From assembly GCA_023055355.1 (NCBI GenBank), contig JALJCS010000024.1, forward strand, positions 9,997,501 to 10,061,500: a stretch of 64,000 nt of DNA, written 5' to 3'. Below the pieces are notes generated by a model. That model had not been told where the DNA came from, did not search any database, and saw only the letters and a program-made list of their open reading frames with translations. A program made the translations under genes and the position numbers. This DNA comes from Agelaius tricolor. Lineage: Eukaryota > Chordata > Aves > Passeriformes > Icteridae. This document shows positions 11,056 through 25,059 of this stretch, in pieces; positions within the stretch are counted from its first letter, which is position 1, and every line of letters starts with the position of its first letter.

Positions 11056-14000
11056 AATGCACAGTGTTAGTCCCTCCTGTTCCTAACATATTCCATCCTG
11101 TACCTAACAGCAGCTACCAGTAACCAAAATGAAAGAAGGAAAACAGCATTTTTTTCATCTGCTTGCATTATCTCCTCTTAGTATTTTTAAGTTTCCCAAT
11201 TAACTGCCCAGTGTCTTTACATCTCTTAGATCTTTTCACACCTCTTCAGTTTGTGAAGAAATACACTGCCTCCTGAGGTAAAAATTGAGTCAGATATTCC
11301 ATTTAATTCTTAAATGGACTCTGTTGTAGATGCTTTTGCATAATGCCCTTGGGTCCTGTAGTAGCTGCTCTGTTTCTCTTGAGTTGTGTAAGAGGAAAAT
11401 TTGTCCCAGATAATGAATGATTCCAGGCATATTTGCTTCTGCTAGGGTTGGACTGGATTTGTGTTCTTCAAAACACTATTTTTTTTAAAAAATAACTTCG
11501 TTATTCTTGAAAAGCCCAGAGCAGCTTTTCAATGTGGTTCTGGTGTTTCTCATACTCAGTCAAAGAGGAGTAATCCAGCCTGGTCCAGGTTCATGTCAGT
11601 CACTGAGTGCTCTGAGATGCAGCAGGGTTTCAGTTCCTGCTCATGGTTCTCACCAAGAAGGAAACACACTATTCCACAGTGGATGAAATGCAGTTCCCTC
11701 TTCTGCCAGAGAGTGCTCTTTTCTTGTTCTAAAGATAATTCAGAGCAAAGAACCGCTCCCAAATATTTTTTTTGTCCCAATACATACATATCCTAATAGT
11801 TCAGATCTTGTCCCAGCCTGATGGTGGGACTGTAATCAGTGTTTTGCTGACAGATTTCTAAGATTGTCACCTTGCAGATCACCAGATCTAAAGCTGGTAA
11901 TTTCTAGGAAGGCAGAAGGTTGCTCTCTCTTAAGTAGTGCTTCAGATTAAATGAAGTGTAACTGTTAAAAACAGCTAAACCTGACTGCTCTGAGTTTCCT
12001 CTGTGATCTACAATGACACTTTGTGCAATAAACTATCATGGGAGTCAATAGCAAAGTTTTTAATGTTCTTGATGGAGGCAGGAAGTTAATAAAATTATTC
12101 AAAGCAGGATTTGTATACTTTCCAAAGGTAGCAGCATAACCAGGAGAGAAAATAGCATCTTCAGTAGTTTCTTCATCCTACCTGGATTGTGTGTGTCTGT
12201 AAGAATATTTTAAATTAAAATAAGAAACATTCTGAATTAAGTGTTTGGCTTTTAAATATCCTTTACTGTAGGAATTCAGTTACTTTCTCTAATTACCAGT
12301 ATGGTTTTACATGGCAAAGGACTGTTTTTTACTTCTCTCTGGTACTTTGTAGTTCAGGAACTATTTATTTTTCTTTGTAAAGTATAGTTTGATAAGAAGG
12401 AAATCACTTTGCAGAAATGCTGTATTGTAATTCTGCTTTTATAACCTATTACCATTTAAGTGTTTCGTTTTTTACAGTCAAGCTATTTCTCAGGAGTGCT
12501 TAACTTTTTATTCCTCCTGCACTTAGCAAGCATTAGCATGGATTATGTCCTGTTGAAATACTGAAGAAGGCTGTTGGGGGAGGAGGGTGTGGCAGTGGCA
12601 CATTCTGCATCTCAGCTTCACGCTGCTGCTCCAGAGTGACCTGCCAAAAGAGTGTGTGATGTTTTTGTAGTACTGAGGTTTGATAGAGTTTTACACCAGT
12701 CCTCTCAGTTGATTTTTGAGAGGGTAAGGGAAGGCTGGGGGGATGTGAGTTGGTAATGCCAAGGCCAGTAAAGTGCACCTGGAAACACCAGACCAGAGAA
12801 CTGCTGATGCCTCACCTTGCCTGAGAGAATTCCTGTTTCCACTATACATAATGGTCTTAATTTATTTGGACAGAGGATGTCTGGTGATAGCCCAGGATGC
12901 TTATCAGGATTTCATCAGATTAGTTCACACTTCTGGGAAGCTTAGAGAGCCTTCCTGGTTGTGCTGTCATGTGTGAGCTGTTTCATTATGCAGGCAAGTG
13001 GAAAGGAAACTTGGCAAGAGCAAAGCTGGAACAGCACTACTGACAATAATTATCTCCACCATAAATCATCAATAATATAAAAATTAATCTTACCAGGTTT
13101 ATGATTTTGTTGCTGTTGTTAGGAAAGCCCACTGATCTTCAAATGTTTGGAAACTTTGATTTTTCTCCTTGAGTTTTTTCTTAGTCTCCTGTTAACTTAT
13201 AATGTAAGTGTCCAGTACCAGAACAGGGTCTTTTTCAGAGCTGAGAATATTCTCCAGGTCTGCCCAGGTTTTAAGAAAGATTTAGAGAACCTTTTTTAAT
13301 CACTAACATTTAGATGTATTTTCTGGAGGTTTCTCAGCAAGACTTAATATAGTGAGAAATAATGTTCAAGACATTGGAAAACAGCAACTAAGGAAATACT
13401 ACAGTCAGTTGAGCAAGTAAACTTGTCAGAAGACACTAGAAATCCCATAACTTATTTTAGATTTTGTTACTTAGGATTTTTTATTTATCCATCTCTAGAA
13501 AAAGAAGTAATTTACATGCAGAAAACAATTATAAATTAAGTTCTTAGTAACAGCAGCCTTAACCCAATAACTCTGTGTAGATGGTTACAGGAAAATAGGA
13601 ATAAAACTGTACTGTCTAGCTAATTGGACAAAGTATATATTTAATAGAACTCCCTTTCACATCTTGCAAGAAGTGAAAAATAGGTAATGCTGCAAATACA
13701 AGTGTATTATACACTATTGGGATCAGTAATGCAAAAAGTTAATTGAAAATTAGCTTCTGCTGTAAAGCGGAGCTTCTGAAGAGTTGTGAGATGAATGCAT
13801 GCCAGGCACTGCAGGAGGTCTTAAATGTGTGACTTGATTCTTATGGTGCTATTAGAAAATAAAAAGAACCCACCATGTCGGGGGCAGCCTGCCAGTGAAA
13901 AAGGAGACTGAAAATTATCTCATTACCCAAATTCATCAGCACCTGTTCTGGCCCTTTAGGAGCAATTTTTAAAGCAAAGAATTGACCTAACTTGTTGGTT

Positions 14001-17000
14001 ATTGTGGTTTCTTTGCCTTTGGGCTACCCATCTTTCCAGTTAGGAAAATCCTTATGTTCATTACAGCCGTCTGTCTGCCCAACTAAGAAAATCAACAAAA
14101 AATGTCCCCCTAAACCCTTTTCTTCATCAAAGGGATTCCAAGTAGAAATACTGTGGAAATCCAAGAAACCAAGTCCATCTTGAATTGGAGAAATGCTGGC
14201 TATTTAGTTGGTAAAATCCTGGGCAATAAATAATCTCTCAAGGTGAGGGGTGAATCTCCTTAAGCTTTTTGCTAGTTTGAAACACTTTGCTTTTTTGTTA
14301 TTTCTTTAGAGCTCCACTCTTTATAATGTCTCCTACACCAAGGGATTTTTTTTTCATCTGTGCACACAGAAATGCACTTCTTTTTTTTTTTCCTTGTAAT
14401 AAAAAGAGAAAATTGTTTTGTGATGTGTTTTTTTTTGCCTCTACTCTCTTTTCAGGGCTGCCAGCTAGTTTTGCAGAGCAGGAGGTGCAAAGGTGTGTTA
14501 TGTGTATAAGGAGAAATAGATGAAATAAATTATTTGGGGAAAAAGATCTCTGGTTTTGTTACTGGCCTCTAATGAAAAGGTGTTATTATGTATTCTTAAA
14601 TGCTACCACTTTAAAAGTCCTTCAGGAACTTAATATTTGGGGTCAAGATAAGTGCAAATGTGTTCCAGTGTAATTCAAAGATTTCAGGCTTTTTATGTGA
14701 AAGGCTGGGTTTGTGATTTATGTTTGCAGTGTATGAAGGGCAAGTGATCAAAGTATGTTATGTTTTTCTCCAGAGTACTTGTGACCTAATTCTCCTTCAG
14801 TCATGCAGTTCTGGTGCTTTAAATGGAACATCCTGCACAAGGAATCACCTGTACAGCAACTGCAGATAGTAATTGGAACTCTTGAAAATGAGGTTCATAT
14901 TCTTTTTGTTTAGGGGACTATTTATTTGCCTAAGACTCCTTTGAAGAGGGAAGATTTTGATGCAGTGCCTTGCTACTTAGCAATGTTATGACTCTTTTAT
15001 ATCCTACCTATAGCCTTGTAGGGAATTCTGCAGTCTCCTAACTCTACAGCCAGCTGGGTTGGTTTGCAACTTCAGCAAAGAGATCAGCTTTGGTTTTTTT
15101 AGCTTTTTTTTTTTTTAATTCTGCTGGACATGAGGATGAAAGCTTAATATGGTGTTGTGGATCTGTATGAAATCAATAACTTGAATATACTGTAGGGGAT
15201 GTGTGCCAGTGCATTGAAGTTTCCTGGGTACCGCTGGTAGCTGCAAATACAGCAGTGAGTCTGCTGGCTCTCCTGGGATTCTCCAGGGGCACTTTCTCCT
15301 TTCTCTCCTTCCTAAATAGATGCCTTCACACCCTTGCCTGCTTTCTCTTGTGCTCTTCTCCTTAATTTTAGCTATTTGACCCACCCCACATTTTCTTCTA
15401 AGCACCACTGTAGATTCAGGAGTCTTTTACATAGCAGGAGATACAACTCCTGTAAATCGATGTGTCCAAAAGTTAAATGGCAACTTAGCAAAGAAGTTGC
15501 ATCTCTATTGCTCTTTGCTGTATTTAATGTTGATGCAAGTTGTGCATGAGGATTGGGACTTTTATTTTTTAAAAAGCACAATTCTGCAAGCAGAAGTATA
15601 AGCAAAGTTGATAATGAAGAAGCAGCTAGACTTCTATGAAAAAGTAATATGATCTAATGATATGTCAGCAGGTGTGGAGTTGAAAATACAAGTAATTTGT
15701 TTTTAATTTGTAGCCCATAATCCTGCTCTGTAAAGAAAATGAGATCTTTGTAATTAATTGTTAAAATTAGAGAGAGGAGTAGAGTAAACCTCAGATGTGC
15801 TCTGAATTTTGGGGTTTTTTTGCTATGAAAATGGTTTGAGAGCTAATAGCGTTGTTCTGTATTTTTGACAGTATTTTATACTACTTCATCCCATCGTATG
15901 CCTTAGCATTTTCCTTTGGTCCTAAGGACAGAATTTATGGTCGTTGTGTGAGTTTATTCATAATGTGAAAAAATAGTTAGGAATGAAATATGTTGGTATC
16001 TTCAGAGAAAAAAACCTCAACCTGCCAACTTCTGAGAAAGATTCTAAGTACCTTTACACTCCTACAGTGTTTACTGTAAAGTCTAATGAGATATTAAGAG
16101 AGGAAAGTTGAGGCAAATAAGAAATTTGTGCCTTACCTCAAGCAGAAGTAAGGATTTCATAACAAGATTAGTAACAGTTGTTGGTGATGAGATTTAAAGG
16201 GATTGTCCTAGATTGTTCTTTCACAGACTACTTGTGTAATCTTGGAGAGGTTTTAAATTCTTTCTTTGCCTCAGTTCCCTATTCAGAGGATTCCTCATAG
16301 AACATATGAGCAATGTCTTCTTTACTTTGTTTGTTTTGTTTAACCTTTCAGGAAAATATTTATATTTACATATATATGTATATTTAAAAAACAAACACCA
16401 AGCAACTTCTCTCAGCTTTTCTCACTTCAGTTTTCTTCTAGTGAAGTTCCAATGTGTTAGGGCTTAGGATTTCAATAGGAGTAGGGTGAGAGAAGCTGTG
16501 TGATATATATATAAAAACTTCTATTTTGGGGTGAAAGGTGATAATAATTTTGCTGATTCTAATTATCAAGTTATGTGAATTGTTACTCACCTTACTGTTT
16601 TCATATTTTTTCCCCTATCATCTCTGGCAATATGAGTTTTAAACCTTTCTGAATTTTTCAGAAAATTGTACAGCTCTGTTAAATGTCATGGAGTAAGAAA
16701 AATTGTGCCATACCTTAGCTAAGAACCTTCTTAAGCCTTCACTAAGGAGTAGTTCCAGTGATCTTCAGAAAGAGGCCTCAAGGTATGAGTGGAAAAAACA
16801 AGGTGTATCAAACAGGACTTGTTATTCCTACAGCTTTAAGAAATCTGCTGTATAAATTACTGTCAGACTGCTTTTGCTTTCCCTTTTGTGTTTTTTTTTT
16901 CTATACGTTTCAACATGACAACTTGACATGATAATACAAAGATTGTAACCAGTCTTTAGGTAGTTATTTCATCCCTCCTCTTCCTAAAGTGTGCTTTAAT

Positions 17001-19995
17001 GTCCATTTTTTTTCATAACTGGAAATAGGCTTGTTCTCTATTCTTATCCAATGAAAAAAACTGCATAAAGAGTTTGCTTGGAAACAGAAACTGACAGCAA
17101 AATCTTTTCAAGTTGTACTTTTAAGAGAAAATCATTAGAACTTCACTTGGTAAAACTCATATTTGTAAGAGTTGTTCTAAAACAAAACTCAAATGGTCTT
17201 CTAATCTCTCTGTCATTCAATAACTTGTATCTTACTAAAATGATCAGATTTATGAAAAATAAGATATAAATTAAGGTGAGATTCTTGGTTCTTTGTTTTT
17301 CTTTTTTTTTCTTTAGTAAAACATTAATGTTTGCAGCTGAACCACTGCAATACTGGAAGCCTGCCCTTGTAGTACTGGCTGTAATGCACAGTTCCTCAGT
17401 CTAATACCTGCTCTCAGATAATGAACAGAACCAAAATGTTGCAGAGAAAGAAGCAGAAACCTTAAGTGAAGTCTACTGTAATCTTGACCTGACCCATTTT
17501 TATGTGTTTTTGTGACAATTAAAGAGAAGTGATGCTGTGTAATAATGAATTTTATCTTTACACAATATATGGTGTATCCTGAGTGTTGTTAAGTTGAGTC
17601 TTGGGTAAGAAAGAATTAAAGGCAGGTCAAGAATAAGACACTTCCCACTGACTCTTCTCCACTCCCTGGCTGGTGCAGCTTAGTGGTTTTGTGTACTGAA
17701 TGTGCTTTATTTGTAATTAGTAACCATCACTGGACTGTTTTTCTGTGGGGATCTGTCCATTCTCCCTCTCAAACCATCCACATTTCTAAAGCAACAGGTC
17801 CTTTCAGTTGTTTTCACTACATTGCTACATGGCACAGCTGGTACCAATGTGTGATCTTGCAGATGCTGGCTGTGGCCATTTTATTTCTCATGTATCTGTT
17901 CTTATACATTATTCATCTTTTCAGTCAGGGTAAAATAGATTTGACTGCTGCAGTCTTTGTAAAGGTTGTACAGTTTTCTACCATTCTATCTACATAAGAA
18001 AGAAGCAGAGCTTGATTGTTTATTTTTTTTTTGTCCCTGCATTTTAGGCACTAAGAACGACCAAAGTACTGCCAACATTATTTGCAGTATTTGTCCATTT
18101 TCTCCATATCTAAGCTATTTTAATATCCAAATACAGACATTTCATTTACCAAAATCTTAGCTTTGAGCAGTGAGGAAGCATTAATGTCAGTAGTAAGTCC
18201 TGCAATTTCTCTTGCATGTGGTAGATCTTTGTTGAACACAAGATCAGGAGCTTAATTTGTGTAATGTTTTCATAAGTGGGGAGATAGCTTTAAAGATTGA
18301 ATTAATTACCTGGTTCTTTTCAGTTGGGTGTCTGATTCCCAAGTGTGTCTTACAATCCCCCTTTCTCCCTCATGTGTATTAATAGGGAAACGTGTTCTTT
18401 GATAAACAGTTTTACAGGATGTGTTTCCTTAACAAAGATCGTTTCATCCAGGCAGGAATGCGGTGTGATCATAACATATTCTTGTAAAACAGATGAATAT
18501 ATAATAAAAGATGAAAAAGAAGTCAGTGTGGTGACCTGACTGATACACCACAGTCAAGCTGTGTCATAAAACGTGCAAAAGTTGTTTGTAATTCAGTGTT
18601 TCCTTCTAATACCAGTAAATAATACAGATATCTAAGAAGCATAGAAAGTGTAAAGCTGGTGTTAATTTTCTTTTTCAATAATGAACAAAGCAGGTAAGGT
18701 ACAAAATCAGATATTTCAATGGCAATTTTATGTTGATTTCATTTTTTATCATGATAAAAGGCATGACCTATGAAACTAACAACAATTCTCAAGTCCTTAA
18801 TCCACTTATAAAATGCACTTTTTAAAAGGCAGATCTGCCAAGTAAATGTGCTACTTCTGAACATGTAAAGTCAGTGCTGGGTGCTGAAGGATTTGGTTTT
18901 GGAAAGTCTTGAGTATTATCAAGTCTTTTGTAGTGAACATGAGTTTGTGTTCTGTGTTTTGCTGTATCAAAGCTTCTGTAGCTGGGCTGCAGAAACTTGC
19001 AGTTAGTTGAATAATCATAGCATTTAAGTATTCTGTTCAGCCAGTGGAACTTTGCCATTACCATAGCAGTGCCAGTTAAATTAAAGCTCTTAGTGTGTGT
19101 CTTTCTTTTTGTCTTTTTTTTTTTTCTTAGAAGTTATGCTGCCTACCAGCTTGAATAATTATAGAGGAGTCAGTAGAATACTAGAATACTGATCAATTAT
19201 TTATTGTATAATGAACTGATACTTACAGAGCAGATTGTCTGTTTTGTCCTTGAACTCATAAGGAAAAATCACTGCTGATGCTTGTGCCAAGAGGCCCACC
19301 ATGGTTCAAGATCTGAGGTGATAAGGCAGATGCTTTTTGAGTTGAACTACATATTGAGGTGGAATAAATTTGTAGCAGTCGTTTTGGTGGGGTGATTATC
19401 TCCTCCTCATTGCACTGTGCCCATGTATGCCCAACTGTTAAATGTTCATGAGCTCTTTTGTCTGTGCTAATCTGCAAGGGTTTAGAATAACATCTCTCAA
19501 GTGGCTACACTGGAGCAGGGGTTTTTTTCGGCTTCATTTGTATTTGATTTTTTTTTTTACTCAGATGAAGGATGTGGCAACTACTTCTGACCCTTCTGCC
19601 CTAAGGGTGTGGCAGAACTCTATGGCCAAGTGGTGTTTTTTTTCAGCAATAAAGCTGTAGAAATGTTATACCATTTGTTAAAATGGTTTTGTTAAATTGT
19701 GTATGGTGTATTTCAGAAGTGCATGAAAAGTGATAGTTTTCATCACCTGTGTGTTTACACAAATAGTTTTATTTCTCCTCTCATCTCCCCTTTGACTAAA
19801 TTAGCGAATTAAAATGGGGGGATTACATGTTCAAGTGTGATGATGAAAAAAGGTCAGTGAAAGAAAGTGATTTGTGTTTGCTCTGTGGGTGTTATCTTGG
19901 GCTGGATTGTAGTAACTGCAGGCCCAGTGTCCAGTAGATTAATAAGGAATATAGGAAGGTCAGATAAAGTCTGTGTTGTCCTGGAGCATCCATTG
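11056..19995. other. Nine kilobases of unannotated DNA
   Basis: AT-rich, with long T runs (about 14381-14391 and 15101-15117) and a small palindromic AT patch at 16355-16385 (ATATTTACATATATATGTAT). No CR1, LTR, exon with paired splice sites, CpG island or RNA gene is recognised. ORFs up to 111 codons lie within chance expectation. Confidence 0.65.
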
Positions 19996-20130
19996 TAGAA
20001 GGTCTGCAGGATGCATCCTTGGAGGTTTTCAAGACAGAGTAAAGCCCTGAGCCACCTGGTCAGAACTCAGAGCTGCCCCCCTGAGCAGGAAGTTGAAATA
20101 GAGAACCCTTGAGGTCCTGACAAGCCATGC
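19996..20130 (+). mobile_element. Degenerate CR1 tail
   Basis: A worn match to the CR1 3' region in sense orientation: TCCTTGGAGGTTTTCAAGAC, then GTAAAGCCCTGAGCCACCTGGTC and a GAGGTCC remnant. The boundaries and the assignment are both less certain than for the other CR1 copies. Confidence 0.55.
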
Positions 20131-21670
20131 TGTCTCCCTATCCTGTCAGCTGGATAACCAGGAATTCTGTCCAATAACACTGCACACTGATAGCCTTTAT
20201 GGCTATCCAAGCATGCAAACAATGGTACTACCAGAATAATAATAATAAAAAAAATTAACCATTAAGCTGGTTCTATAATAGCAAACTTGACCTTTCTTTC
20301 CTAACCAGACCTTCACGCTGAAGTAATCATTTCACCCAGACCTGGTTCATTAAGATGGAACCTATACAGAGATATAGGAATCCAGCACTTATCCAAGAGC
20401 TTTCTTCTTGATCTTACCACTGGAGCTATTTTGGCCTGGCAGGACTGATGGTATCTAAAACAAAATACTAAAATGAGGTTAACAACTCTGACATGCATTG
20501 TTAAATTCAGTGGGAAAAATCTATTTTTTGTGCATATTCTGTGAGGGGCAAAGGCTTAAGAATAAAAAGTTACAAAGTTTGTATTTGTTACAGAGTCAAT
20601 ATTGTCAACGTTTTGGTTTCATTTAGTAACATCCAGCTGCAGATATTCAACACCAACCAATAGTCTTACCACCTGTTGGTGCCTTGTATCAGAGCAGGGT
20701 GTACTGCCAGAAGAGCTAAAATTAAAAATGTGGGAAAAAGAAAAGGAAGGGGAAAAGAGAGACAATTATCCCACCCACCTAACTGGTTCCTTAAAAATGT
20801 GGCACGATATGTGAGCACATCTGTTTGCCTCTATTTTGTGTATCATGTACAGCTGTTTTCAGAAGGCATTGAGTTAATAAGTCTTTGGCATTCTTGCATT
20901 ACCCTTACTGTTTTCATCTTGATTGGCAGCCCATCAAAATATAAATAAGTAGTTCTCAATTGTTCTGGAGTTCTGTCATTTTTATGTTAATAGGATTCAA
21001 AGAAGCATATACAAGGATAGGAGAACATGGTAGATTTTCTGTCTCATTCAACAGTCACTTCAGGGGGTAAATTTAAATCTGGTTTAGAGTTAGTTCTGTA
21101 ACTGTGAGGTACGTGATGACGTTTTCTTTTTAGTTCTTGATGAACCTTAATCAGAAATTAGTAAAAACAGTTCAGTGGAAAACCAAGGATTTTTATTTGC
21201 TTGGGGTGTTTGATTTTTGAGACATTCTGAACATTTTGAATTCAATGAATACATCTAGATTGCTTGTTTTAGGAAAGTAAGATTTTATTTCTTGTGTAAG
21301 ATATGCAAGCCCAGGTGATTGAAGATATCTGGTCCTAAAGTAATCTGTTAAAACCATTGAGGAGACAGTGTGGGGTTTAGTTTGGAGCTGTTACTGTGGC
21401 TGATTTCTCCCCTTAAAAAGAGAGAAGCCCTACTCTGCAGTGTAGTGTTTAAAGCATCCACAAAAAATATTGCAAGTATGGTGATAAGGCCAGTGTAGTG
21501 AACATTAGATCATGGCCCTTTTGGAATGCCTTGAGAGTCCTCTACACAATCAAATTATCTTAGCCTGGCATTTAAGTGACCCTTAAATTACTGGAGAGGC
21601 ATCTGAGAAGTACTCCTACAGAAGTGACATGCCATGCAGAAATAAATTTATATATCCACACTGCTTCCTG

Positions 21671-21689
21671 CCCCCCCCCCCAAAAAAAA
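21671..21689 (+). repeat. C11A8 homopolymer junction
   Basis: Eleven C followed by eight A. It is prone to sequencing-length error. Confidence 0.9.
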
Positions 21690-22296
21690 TGGATTTGGAC
21701 CTTACTTGGTTCATTGTTCTTAGCAGTAGGATGGATAGATAAAGCACCCCTATATATTTGTTCAACTTGTTCTTAATAGCCTGCCTGATGGAGATGGCTT
21801 CTCAGAAAGATTTAATAGGTTTATTTAGGCTACTTCTTTCTAGGTTATCTCTTTCTGGTTAGGCAGTCTTAGTGGTTTCCCCCTCTCCCTCACAGTATCA
21901 ATCTCGTCTTTCTCCTTTATCATCTGCTTCACAGTGAACTCAGTGAGAATTTTATTAGTTTTTTTCTTAGTTACAGTCCTCTACAGATATGAAGACTCTT
22001 ACCCCTTCACTCTCTTCTTTTATTCAAGGTTAACAATTCCATTTATTTTCAGCCATGCAGTTTAGGCTGTTTCTTGTGGCCTCTATCTAGATACCTTAAT
22101 TGGCCTATTTCTGCACAAAATTGGGTGCAGTAGTTGAGACTGAAGGTAATGAAGGGAATCACCTCACATGTGAGGTTTGTTCTTGAATATGCCTCATATT
22201 GAATATACCTGCCTGTTTGCATTTTGTCTCCTTTTTGAGACAGATGCACAGTATCTTGTTAAGCTCTTAAAGGCATTTATGTCTCCCTGCACCACT

Positions 22297-22342
22297 GAAG
22301 GGAGGAGGTAGAGGTGGAAAGGAGGGAGGGGGGAGGAGGAAG
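22297..22342 (+). repeat. G-rich polypurine tract
   Basis: Nearly pure purine (two T interruptions), with GGG runs at 22300-22302 and 22324-22326 and a six-G run at 22328-22333. It could form a weak G-quadruplex or triplex. It lies 490 bp left of the 1.1-kb CR1. Confidence 0.7.
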
Positions 22343-22348
22343 CTGTTC

Positions 22349-22375
22349 TTAAGATTTATTTTAAGATTTATTTTA
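22349..22375 (+). repeat. 12-bp tandem repeat, 2.25 copies
   Basis: TTAAGATTTATT is repeated twice exactly and then partly. It follows the polypurine tract directly. Confidence 0.85.
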
Positions 22376-22831
22376 CTTCTCATTGTCTTGGTATGATTTT
22401 GTTATTAAAAATTCAGTTAATATTCCAAGGTGAGTCTGTTGTACCTGTGATGGCACTCAGTGAGTGATCTCTCCCTGCTCATATTTCATCTTGTGTATCA
22501 GTCAGTACATTTTCTCTCCCCTGTTGACTTGAGGAGGGGAGTGATAGTGAGTGATGGTGATGGTGTGTGTGTCTGGCATTCAGCCAGGGCCAGCCCACTG
22601 TGGTGCTACTTGGGACCTTCTACATAGTTTGGGAAAGATGTGCTAACATAAGAATCCCTTCTTGGAGCTTCTCTGCTGAGCTCTTCTAGACATAATTCTA
22701 GGCTTTCGTGTTTCAAGCTCATTCATTTTTAATACTCAATCTTTTTTTTCAGATAAAGTGTTTTATTACACACCATACACCATGGTTTGAAGTGATATAG
22801 AACATTATATATAGATAGTATTACCTATTGT

Positions 22832-23916
22832 TTAGGTTGAAAATGACCTTTAAGATCACTGAGTCCAACTATGAATCCAGTACCACCAAGTCCACCACTA
22901 AGCCATGTCCTTAAGTGCCATACCTCCTCATCTTTACAGTGCTTCCAGGGATAGTGACTCCACCACTTCTCTGGGTAACCTCTACCAATGCTTGACAACC
23001 CTTTCAGTGAAGAAATTTTTCCTATGTAAATATCCCCTGGTGATTTCCATCTTGAGGCAATTTTCTCTTATCCTGTCACTAGTTTCCTGGGAGAAGAAAC
23101 TGATCCTCACCTGCATATAGCCTTCTTTCAGGAGGTTGTAGACAGTGATAAGGTCTCTTTCTGAGCCTCCTGTTCTCCAGATGAAGCACCCTCAGCTCCT
23201 TCAGCTGCTGCTCATGAGACTTTTGCTCCAGACCATTCACCAGCTCTGTTTCCCTTCTCTGCACACTCTTTAGCACCTCAGTGCCTTTCATGTTTTGAGA
23301 GGCCCAGAACTGAGCACAGAACTCGAGGTATGACCTCACCAGTGCCAGAGTGACAATCACTGCTCTGGTCCTTCTGTATTTTTGATACAAGCCAGGTGCT
23401 TCTTGGCCACCTGGGCACACACTGGCCATGTTCAGTCACTGTCAGCCAGCACCCCCAGGTCCTTTCACACTGGGCAGCTTTCCAGCCACTCTGCCCCAGC
23501 CTGTGGCACTGCCTGGGGTTGTTGTGACCCAAGCACAGGACCCAGCACTTGGCCTTGTTGAACCTTCTACCACAATGGGATGGCCTCATCCCATTGATCC
23601 AGGCTGTGCAGATCCCTCTGCAGAGCCTTCCTGCCCTCCAGCAGATCAACACTCCTGCCCAATTTAGTGTCCTTTGTGAAGTGACTGAGGGTGCACTTGA
23701 TCTTGTCCAGATTGTTGATAAAGATTAAACAGGACTGGCCCCAGTACTGAGTCCTGGGGAGCACCCCTGGTGCCTGGGTGTAGCTCCATTCACCACCCCT
23801 CTCTGGTCCCAGACAAGTATTCCAGTGCACCCATCCAGGAGCAGCCAGTTTATCCAGTAGAATGCTGTGGGATGACAAGGTCAAGCACTTCTCTGAAATC
23901 TAGGTAAACTGATGCG
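22832..23916 (-). mobile_element. CR1 LINE 3' end, about 1.1 kb, antisense
   Basis: The longest CR1 copy in the window, on the minus strand. Its 3' tail is on the left (GACCTTTAAGATCACTGAGT and the CCAACT motif) and the 3' UTR extends to the right. Diagnostic blocks include GCAGATCCCTCTGCAGAGCC-like sequence, CCAGCAGATCAACACTCCTG, CTGAGTCCTGGGGAGCACCC and a TAGAATGCTGTGGGATGACA motif, ending near a CTGAAATCTAGGTAAACT segment. Several ORFs of 70-124 codons on either strand fall inside it and are not genes. No reverse-transcriptase coding part remains. Confidence 0.95.
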
Positions 23917-24259
23917 TGGCTTCATTTGGGCTTTTTTTAAAGGGGATTTCAGTGTGTTGTGTCAGCCCCTACTGGCAGTAGGGTAAGAAATGGGAAACCT
24001 GGTGTTAGGACTCATGAAAAACATTTAATGCCTTTGCTTGATGTGTTTGTGGGTTTGTAGTTACCTGAATTCTCTAAGAAATGGCCTGTTGTGTGTGATG
24101 CTGTGGGCAGTGGTGGTGGTTTCTGGGCATTGGGGGTGCTCCCTGGGCTGCCTTGGGCACGGGGCTGAGGCCCAGGGTGTTTGCCCAGGGCTGTGGCTCT
24201 CACTGAGAGGCGCTCATGGTCCAACAAAGGCCGCAGGCTGCTGTGCTTAATGCAGCTAT

Positions 24260-24560
24260 CGTCTGTGCTGTACATTGGGCTTTAATTAAATTTCTTAATT
24301 AGGCCAAAATCCAATAAATCTAGAAATAGTAATTAGCAGGAGCCAGCTGTTTTATAACTTGTTATCCTGCTTTTGTAGTTTAGACAAGATCTGACTTGAA
24401 TAAAAGTTGTTCTATCTGCTCATGTTTGTTGTTAAAAAAAAATCACTTGCTCATGATGTTTTAATCCTTGCCTCATTTTGGAGACCATTAATTATTTTAA
24501 AAGGCTATAAAATGTTTTATAAAGATACATTTTGTGCTGTAATAGAATTTTTTTTTTTAT
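24260..24560. promoter_or_regulatory. Candidate conserved non-coding block 1
   Basis: Non-repetitive and AT-rich. It holds paired TTAATTA-type homeodomain cores (CTTTAATTAAATTTCTTAAT, AGTAATTAGCAGG) and CCATTAATTATTTTAAAAGG. The texture resembles vertebrate developmental enhancers. There is no comparative evidence. Confidence 0.25.
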
Positions 24561-25059
24561 TTACACATTCGTGTTACTGATACATCAGTTGTCTTTTTTG
24601 TATCCTAGAAAGCTATGGAGCTGGTTGTGAATAAAGATCTCAGTTCTAAATATTCAATCATCATTTTTTTCAATTTCAACAATTTGTTATTGGGATTATG
24701 TAAATAGTACTTGCAAAGTTTTCAATGCATCTGTTTCTTAACAGAAATAATTGGAGATATTCTTCTGGTTTAATGCAATTCTAAAGAGCAGTTTTAGGGG
24801 CTTCCATTTAATTTCATGCCTCTAGCCTGTTAAATTAAAGCAGATTACTCTAAAATTTCCAAATACAGTTACAAAGTTTCATGTAGTTTAGAGTAACAAG
24901 TAGTGTATGCATTGGAGGATCTAGCTGTGTCTGTGTAAATCATTTTCCTCCCTCTGCAAACATGCTGATGGCTTGCTTGTATCTGTACCAAGTCATATTT
25001 TGTAAACATCAAAACCAAATGGGAAGGGATAATTTATCCTATTGCTGTACTGCAGGCAG

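Larger units (their letters stand above)
20131..22831. other. Non-coding with simple repeats
   Basis: Holds the C11A8 junction, the polypurine tract and the 12-bp tandem repeat listed separately. Otherwise no element or exon is supported. Confidence 0.65.

Noticed and set aside
11440..11460. CR1-like GGGTTGGACTGGATT
   Set aside because: Too short, with no flanking CR1 sequence; probably coincidence.
23079..23884. Several 79-124-codon ORFs on both strands
   Set aside because: All lie inside the 1.1-kb antisense CR1 3' end.
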